A stretch of 64,000 nucleotides of DNA from CAJQLB01 sp041392065 (GTDB taxonomy: Bacteria > Bacteroidota > Bacteroidia > Flavobacteriales > Flavobacteriaceae). Below are positions 59,199 to 64,000 of the stretch, in pieces. A program made the position numbers and the translations under genes. Where the stretch lies: the NCBI GenBank assembly GCA_041392065.1, contig JAWKMU010000003.1, positions 372,001 to 436,000 on the forward strand, read 5' to 3'. The notes under the pieces were generated by a model, which saw nothing but the letters and a program-made list of their open reading frames with translations, had not been told where the DNA came from and searched no databases. The stretch's first letter is position 1. The number at the start of each line of letters is the position of its first letter.

Positions 59199-60053
59199 AT
59201 GAAATCTTTTAAAAAGTACTTAATCCCTATTGCTTTGGGTTTGGTCGTTACATTAATCATGGCATTAACTATGCTAAAGGTAACCATGAATTTTCAAATT
59301 CTATTATTCTTAGGTTTTGGTTTGTTTTTTATGTTTGGTTTGTTAAACTCAAAATCAACAATTAATAAACTATTAAATGCGCTATTAATCTCTTTTAGCT
59401 TTTTAACATTGTTTATCTTCTTGGTTTTAGCGCAAATCCCTGAATTGTATTACTTCATTCCTATCTATTTTATCGCATGTTTATTCGGTATTTATTTTAG
59501 AACATGCCTTAAAAAAGTTGTGCTTTCAGGAGTTTTAGCAATTGCTTTTTTAGCTTTTTTAGCAATTAAAGTTATTCCTGTTGATATTGAAAATAGTCTT
59601 ACAAAAATTAAATCAGAACCTTTACCAACATTTGAAATCTTGGATTTAGAAGGAAATTTAATATCCTCTGAGTCATTAAAAGAAAAGGTCGTAGTGTTAG
59701 ACTTTTTTGGTACTTGGTGTGTACCTTGTATCAAAGAATTGAAAGAATTGGACAAAGTACAAAAAGAATTTGCCAATGTTTCTGACGTAGAAATATACAT
59801 TATAAATGCAGACATTGGTGGAGATACGCCTGAAAAATTTGAAACATTTATCAATAAGCATGATTATAATTTTAACTTTGTTTATGATACTGAAAGTAAA
59901 TTATTCAAAGCATTAAATCTTCAAAACTCAGGATTACCAGTGCTTCTCATTATAGATAAAAACAACAACATAAGATTTCAGCATGTTGGCTATAATCCAG
60001 CCGAAACCAATTTTAAAGACCACATAGTAGAAACCATTAATAGTTTTAGATAA
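59199..60053 (+). CDS. Membrane-anchored TlpA-like thiol-disulfide oxidoreductase
   Basis: 284 residues. Four hydrophobic helices in residues 5-128 are followed by a periplasmic thioredoxin domain of the TlpA/ResA type: LPTFEILDLEGNLISSESLK, VVLDFFGTWCVPCIKELKEL with the redox pair C174-VP-C177, and LPVLLIIDKNNNIRFQHVGY with the cis-Pro. It reduces or isomerises cysteines in exported proteins. The membrane part is unusual in having several helices, not one anchor. It is next to the AraC regulator and before the second BNR gene. Partner substrates are not evident. Confidence 0.88.
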   Translation: MKSFKKYLIPIALGLVVTLIMALTMLKVTMNFQILLFLGFGLFFMFGLLNSKSTINKLLNALLISFSFLTLFIFLVLAQIPELYYFIPIYFIACLFGIYFRTCLKKVVLSGVLAIAFLAFLAIKVIPVDIENSLTKIKSEPLPTFEILDLEGNLISSESLKEKVVVLDFFGTWCVPCIKELKELDKVQKEFANVSDVEIYIINADIGGDTPEKFETFINKHDYNFNFVYDTESKLFKALNLQNSGLPVLLIIDKNNNIRFQHVGYNPAETNFKDHIVETINSFR

Positions 60054-60145
60054 AGTAATGTTAAAATAAACACATTTTTCATTAGATTGTTGACGCTTTA
60101 AATATGTTTGAGTATTTTCATACACTTTTTAAAACCAACCAACAA

Positions 60146-62920
60146 ATGAAACTATTTAAGCACATTTTTGCCCTTTCACTTCTAGTTACTTTTTCAAGTT
60201 ATGCTCAAGATTCACAAGTAAAGAATGTACCATTTACCAATATTGGACCAACAATAATGAGTGGTCGTGTGGTAGATTTTGATGTCAATCCAGACAATCC
60301 TATCGAGTTTTATGTGGCTTATGCTTCAGGAGGATTATGGTACACCAAAAATAACGGAACTTCTTTTACTCCAGTTGCAGATAATGCACCAACTCAAAAT
60401 ATGGGAGATATTGCAGTTGATTGGAATTCTGGTACGATTTGGATCGGAACTGGAGAAAGTAACTCATCACGTTCTTCTTATGCTGGAATAGGGATTTTAA
60501 AATCGACTGATAAAGGACAAACTTGGCAAAATGTTGGCTTGACCGATTCTCAGCACATTGGTAGAATAATTATCAATAAAAACAATCCAAACGAAGTTGT
60601 CGTTGGTGCAGTCGGACACCTTTATACACCAAATGATCAAAGAGGAATATTTAAAACAACAGATGGTGGCAAAACTTGGAACAATGTTCTCTTTATTGAT
60701 AATAATACAGGTGTAATTGATATAAGTGTCTCGCCTACTAATCCTAACATTATGTATGCTGCAAGTTGGGAACGCGACAGAAAAGCTTGGAATTTTAATG
60801 AAGGAGGCTCAAATTCTGCTATCTATAAAAGTACGGATGCTGGTAGTACATGGACTAAGCTAACAAATGAAGGCGCTGGATTTCCTATGGGAGAAGGCGT
60901 TGGTAGAATAGGCTTGTCTGTATTTAATGATAATGTGGTTTACGCATTGTTAGATAATCAGTTTCGTAGACCAGCTGGTTCCCAAAGAAGAGGAAACGAA
61001 GGTTTGCAAAAAGACGATTTTAAAACCATGACTAATGCAGATTTTTTGGCTTTAGATGATAGTAAATTAGAAGGGTTTTTAAGAAACAATAGGTTTGATG
61101 ATAAGTATACTGCCGCAAGTGTAAAAAAATCTGTTAAGGAAGGTTCGGTAAAACCAAATGACTTGGCCTTATACCTTGAAGATGCTAATTCACTTTTGTT
61201 TGATACAGAAGTAATTGGTGCTGAGGTTTACAAATCTACAGATGGTGGAACAACTTGGACAAAAACTCACAATGATTACATAGATGGCCTGTACAGTTCT
61301 TATGGCTATTATTTTGGAGTCATTGCTGTAAATCCATCCAATGAAAGTAAAATTTACATATTAGGAGTGCCTATTTTAAAATCTGATGATGGAGGTAAGA
61401 CGTTCAATTCAATTGGAAAAGAAAATGTGCATAGCGATCATCAAGCTATTTGGGTAAACCCTAAAATGGAAGGGCACCTTATTAATGGAAATGATGGAGG
61501 TGTAAATATTACTTATGATGACGGTGAAAACTGGACCAAGAACAATTCGCCAGCAGTTGGACAGTTTTATTACATCACTGTCGATAACCAAAAACCTTAT
61601 AACGTTTATGGTGGTTTGCAAGATAATGGCGTGTGGTTTGGACCAAGCAATTATGTGGCTTCAAAAGATTGGGAAGATCGTGGACAATACCCTTATAAAG
61701 GCATTGGTGGTGGTGATGGTATGCAAGTGCAGGTAGATAGCCGAAATCATAACATTGTTTACTCAGGATCTCAGTTTGGTTTTTACTCTCGTCAAAACTT
61801 AGAAACTGGAGAGCGAACATTTATCACACCAAGTCACGAATTAGGAGATTCACCTTATCGTTTTAATTGGCAAACACCTATCCTATTGTCGCCTCACAAT
61901 CAAGACATTCTTTATATGGGAGCCAATAAATTATTGCGTTCAATGGACCAAGGAAATAGCTTTGATGTTATTTCAGACGATTTAACCACTGGAGGAAAAA
62001 AAGGAGATGTGCCTTACGGAACTTTAACAACCATTTCTGAAAGCCCATTTCAATTTGGTTTAATTTATACAGGAAGTGACGATGGTTACATTAACATGAC
62101 CAATAATTCTGGCGGTACTTGGACTCGAGTTTCAAACAGCTTGCCTCAAGGACTTTGGGTTTCCAGAGTTGTAGCTTCACAGCACAAAAAAGATAGAGTA
62201 TATGCAACTTTAAATGGCTACAGAAATGACGATTTTAAAGCCTATGTGTATATGAGTGATAATTATGGCAATACATGGAAAGATATAAGTTCAAATTTGC
62301 CAAATACCGCTGCTGTAAATGTGATTAAAGAAGATACAGAAAACGAAAGTTTATTGTATTTAGGAACTGATAATGCAGTCTATGCATCCTTTAACAATGG
62401 TGCTAAATGGGAAGCCTTTGCAAATGGAATACCTGCTGTTGCTGTACACGATTTGGTGGTGCAACCAGAAGCAAAAGACTTGGTTGTTGGTACACATGGT
62501 CGCAGTATTTATAAAGCCAATATTTCAGCTTTACAAAAGCACAATGCCATTGGCAGTAAAGCTATTGTTGTTTTTGATACCGAAGAAATACGCTCTAATA
62601 GAAGATGGGGAATGTCTTTTGGGTCATTTTCGTTTTTCCCAGAAACGACCATTGGTTTTTACTCCAATGCTAAAGCAAAGTTAGGCATCAATATTTTATC
62701 TGAAGGAGGCGCATTATTAAACACCATTCCTGTTGAAGCTGATGCTGGTTATAATTACGCAAGTTATAACTTAACAATGACTGATGATGGTAAAAAAGCA
62801 TTAGAAAAAGAAAATTCAAAGCTTAGAATAAGTCAAGCCCAAAACGGAAAAATTTATTTGCCAGCAGGAACGTATACTGTTCAAATTGGAAGTGCTAAAA
62901 CCACTTTAGTAATTAAATAA
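60146..62920 (+). CDS. Secreted BNR/VPS10-type multi-propeller protein (shorter paralogue)
   Basis: 924 residues from the ATG at 60146 (MKLFKHIFALSLLVTFSSYAQ, a clean signal peptide); the frame extends upstream to 60104 without signal character. About eleven Asp-box-like repeats (STDKGQTW, TTDGGKTW, STDAGSTW, SDDGGKTF, TYDDGENW, SDNYGNTW) form a double propeller, with an insertion of about 80 residues (RRPAGSQRRGNEGLQKDDF..., about 285-365), and a C-terminal beta-sandwich ending YTVQIGSAKTTLVIK. It lacks the C-terminal helical domain of the paralogue at 52718. Function is unproven; a peptide or sugar-binding enzyme is possible. Its 3' end precedes the sdhC promoter. Confidence 0.85.
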   Translation: MKLFKHIFALSLLVTFSSYAQDSQVKNVPFTNIGPTIMSGRVVDFDVNPDNPIEFYVAYASGGLWYTKNNGTSFTPVADNAPTQNMGDIAVDWNSGTIWIGTGESNSSRSSYAGIGILKSTDKGQTWQNVGLTDSQHIGRIIINKNNPNEVVVGAVGHLYTPNDQRGIFKTTDGGKTWNNVLFIDNNTGVIDISVSPTNPNIMYAASWERDRKAWNFNEGGSNSAIYKSTDAGSTWTKLTNEGAGFPMGEGVGRIGLSVFNDNVVYALLDNQFRRPAGSQRRGNEGLQKDDFKTMTNADFLALDDSKLEGFLRNNRFDDKYTAASVKKSVKEGSVKPNDLALYLEDANSLLFDTEVIGAEVYKSTDGGTTWTKTHNDYIDGLYSSYGYYFGVIAVNPSNESKIYILGVPILKSDDGGKTFNSIGKENVHSDHQAIWVNPKMEGHLINGNDGGVNITYDDGENWTKNNSPAVGQFYYITVDNQKPYNVYGGLQDNGVWFGPSNYVASKDWEDRGQYPYKGIGGGDGMQVQVDSRNHNIVYSGSQFGFYSRQNLETGERTFITPSHELGDSPYRFNWQTPILLSPHNQDILYMGANKLLRSMDQGNSFDVISDDLTTGGKKGDVPYGTLTTISESPFQFGLIYTGSDDGYINMTNNSGGTWTRVSNSLPQGLWVSRVVASQHKKDRVYATLNGYRNDDFKAYVYMSDNYGNTWKDISSNLPNTAAVNVIKEDTENESLLYLGTDNAVYASFNNGAKWEAFANGIPAVAVHDLVVQPEAKDLVVGTHGRSIYKANISALQKHNAIGSKAIVVFDTEEIRSNRRWGMSFGSFSFFPETTIGFYSNAKAKLGINILSEGGALLNTIPVEADAGYNYASYNLTMTDDGKKALEKENSKLRISQAQNGKIYLPAGTYTVQIGSAKTTLVIK

Positions 62921-62971
62921 CAAACATTTTTTATAACGATTCTAAATTTCAAATAAAAACATAGCTTAAAT

Positions 62972-63002
62972 TTGTGATACTAAAGTGCGAGCAGTACCTT
63001 TG
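62972..63002 (+). promoter_or_regulatory. Promoter of sdhC (TTG-N20-TACCTTTG)
   Basis: TTG at 62972-62974, a 20-base spacer and TACCTTTG at 62995-63002 give a good Bacteroidota -33/-7 match, 28 bases before the ATG. It drives sdhC-sdhA and whatever follows outside the window. A second TAAATTTG at 62967-62974 overlaps the -33 and may be an alternative. Confidence 0.6.
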
Positions 63003-63030
63003 TAGTTAGTATAAAACTAACTTCAAAAAA

Positions 63031-63717
63031 ATGAGTGGATTTTTCAAATCTTCAATAGGAAGAAAGGTTGCCATGGCACTCTCAGCTTTTTTCCTCATGT
63101 TTTTCTTGCTTCAACATTTCGCCATTAATAGTTTATCTGTCTTTAGTGCAGATACCTTTAACGAAGTGTCTCATTTTATGGGAACAAATCCTTTAATACA
63201 ATATGTACTACAGCCAGTTTTAATATTTGGTGTAGTGTTTCATTTTGTAATGGGTTTTGTGTTGGAAATTAAAAACAAAAAAGCTCGCAATGTAGCTTAT
63301 GTAAAAAATAATGGTGCTGCAAATTCATCATGGATGAGCCGAAATATGATTTGGAGTGGTGTCGCTATTTTAGCCTTCATCATTCTTCATTTTATTGACT
63401 TTTGGTTTCCTGAAATAAACACTAAATTCATTGAAGGTGATTGGTCTGGAATGCATGAAGGAATTGATGGCTATCGTTATTTTGATGAATTGCAACATAA
63501 ATTTGAAAGTCATGTTAGAACCATTGCTTATGTAGTGGCATTTATTTTCTTAATGCTTCATTTACTTCATGGATTTACATCTGCATTCCAATCAATGGGC
63601 TCAACAGCTGGTAGAAAAAAAACCTTACAGAACATTGGTAAAGCCTATGCAATTATAATTCCTCTTGGTTTTATTTTTATTGCAATTTATCATCATCTTA
63701 AACACGTATTATCATAA
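63031..63717 (+). CDS. sdhC: Succinate dehydrogenase cytochrome b subunit
   Basis: 228 residues, the membrane anchor of the B-type succinate:quinone oxidoreductase (one subunit, five helices). Heme-ligating histidines are suggested in QHFAINSL, GVVFHFVMGFVLEI, ILHFIDFW, FESHVRTIAYVVAF and LLHLLHGFTSAFQ. The complex feeds electrons from succinate to menaquinone. sdhA starts 2 bases after its stop, so the genes are in one operon; sdhB would follow beyond the window. The length fits the Bacillus/Wolinella-like diheme anchor class. Confidence 0.95.
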   Translation: MSGFFKSSIGRKVAMALSAFFLMFFLLQHFAINSLSVFSADTFNEVSHFMGTNPLIQYVLQPVLIFGVVFHFVMGFVLEIKNKKARNVAYVKNNGAANSSWMSRNMIWSGVAILAFIILHFIDFWFPEINTKFIEGDWSGMHEGIDGYRYFDELQHKFESHVRTIAYVVAFIFLMLHLLHGFTSAFQSMGSTAGRKKTLQNIGKAYAIIIPLGFIFIAIYHHLKHVLS

Positions 63718-63719
63718 AT

Positions 63720-64000
63720 ATGGCAACGTTAGATTCAAAAGTACCAAAGGGTCCATTAAAAGATAAATGGACAACATATAAAGACCACATTAACCTTGTT
63801 AATCCAGCTAACAAGCGTCACATTGATATTATTGTTGTTGGAACTGGTTTAGCAGGAGGTTCTGCTGCCGCAACTTTGGCAGAATTAGGTTACAACGTTA
63901 AAGCATTTTGCTACCAAGATTCACCTCGTCGTGCGCACTCCATTGCAGCTCAAGGTGGTATTAACGCAGCCAAAAACTATCAAGGTGATGGCGACTCAAC
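63720..64000 (+). CDS. sdhA: Succinate dehydrogenase flavoprotein subunit, N-terminal fragment
   Basis: Truncated by the window end: 93 full codons are seen, starting MATLDSKVPKGPLKDKW. It has the FAD-binding Rossmann motif VVGTGLAGGSAAATLAELG and RRAHSIAAQGGINAAKNYQGDGDS, whose His is the family's covalent FAD attachment site. The ATG is 2 bases after the sdhC stop. It oxidises succinate to fumarate in the TCA cycle; the same subunit type also serves fumarate reductases, which sequence alone cannot exclude. Confidence 0.96.
   Translation, partial: MATLDSKVPKGPLKDKWTTYKDHINLVNPANKRHIDIIVVGTGLAGGSAAATLAELGYNVKAFCYQDSPRRAHSIAAQGGINAAKNYQGDGDS

Noticed and set aside
61409..61820. Antisense open frames within the second BNR gene
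   Set aside because: Overlap a strongly supported repeat protein; no independent start context or domain.

Overview
The window is a 64-kb piece of an A+T-rich chromosome from a member of the Flavobacteriaceae (Bacteroidota). The evidence is the gene families seen: TonB-dependent receptors with an N-terminal carboxypeptidase-regulatory-like domain, DUF3078, DUF2480, DUF3108, DUF5689/choice-of-anchor J, FISUMP and choice-of-anchor B lipoproteins. It is supported by the gene order ileS-dksA-lspA, the recurrent TAnnTTTG promoter box, and several intergenic repeat types I recognise from flavobacterial genomes. Most of the window is ordinary core genome. No phage, transposase, integrase, CRISPR array, rRNA or tRNA gene was found.

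Layout. 1-4.2 kb: 3' end of ileS, a DksA/TraR-like protein, lspA, and a convergent minus-strand operon (retropepsin-like RimB, RimK ligase, succinylglutamate-desuccinylase-like peptidase, 5-formyl-THF cyclo-ligase). 4.2-8.3 kb: uvrC overlapping a patatin/outer-membrane barrel fusion. 8.5-15.9 kb: aromatic amino-acid breakdown (homogentisate dioxygenase, 4-hydroxyphenylpyruvate dioxygenase, tryptophan dioxygenase), with a DUF3108 protein, an M23 lipoprotein and pgi. 16-26.2 kb: two TonB-dependent receptors, a DUF5689 lipoprotein and two endonuclease/exonuclease/phosphatase (EEP) proteins, probably an uptake locus for a phosphorylated or nucleic-acid substrate. 26.3-29.1 kb: hflX, DUF3078 and DUF2480. 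29.2-36.4 kb: a complete SUF iron-sulfur operon (A-type carrier, sufB, C, D, S, E, and SufT-like) on the minus strand. It carries a lipoprotein between sufB and sufC, a four-helix-bundle gene between sufC and sufD, and a META lipoprotein between sufS and sufE. 36.5-41.8 kb: a propeller-lipoprotein pair, thiL, two tandem small CxxC proteins and an alpha/beta hydrolase. 41.9-46.5 kb: brnQ, a FISUMP lipoprotein beside a strongly structured element, a CtlX-like citrulline hydrolase and an MFS transporter. 46.5-52.6 kb: TPR histidine kinase, argS (with an apparent insertion) and an aminopeptidase P. 52.7-62.9 kb: two large secreted BNR/VPS10-type proteins bracketing an M28 peptidase, a cyclophilin lipoprotein, a membrane AraC regulator and a TlpA-like thioredoxin. 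63-64 kb: sdhC and the start of sdhA.

The observations most worth pursuing are two. The first is a cassette-like unit at 43213-44171: an RNA-like element with a 16-bp wobble-containing stem and a GCGA tetraloop hairpin, plus a FISUMP gene, bounded by imperfect inverted repeats. The second is the four-helix-bundle gene placed inside the SUF operon between exact 11-bp inverted repeats. Both are inferences from one sequence and need comparison with related genomes.
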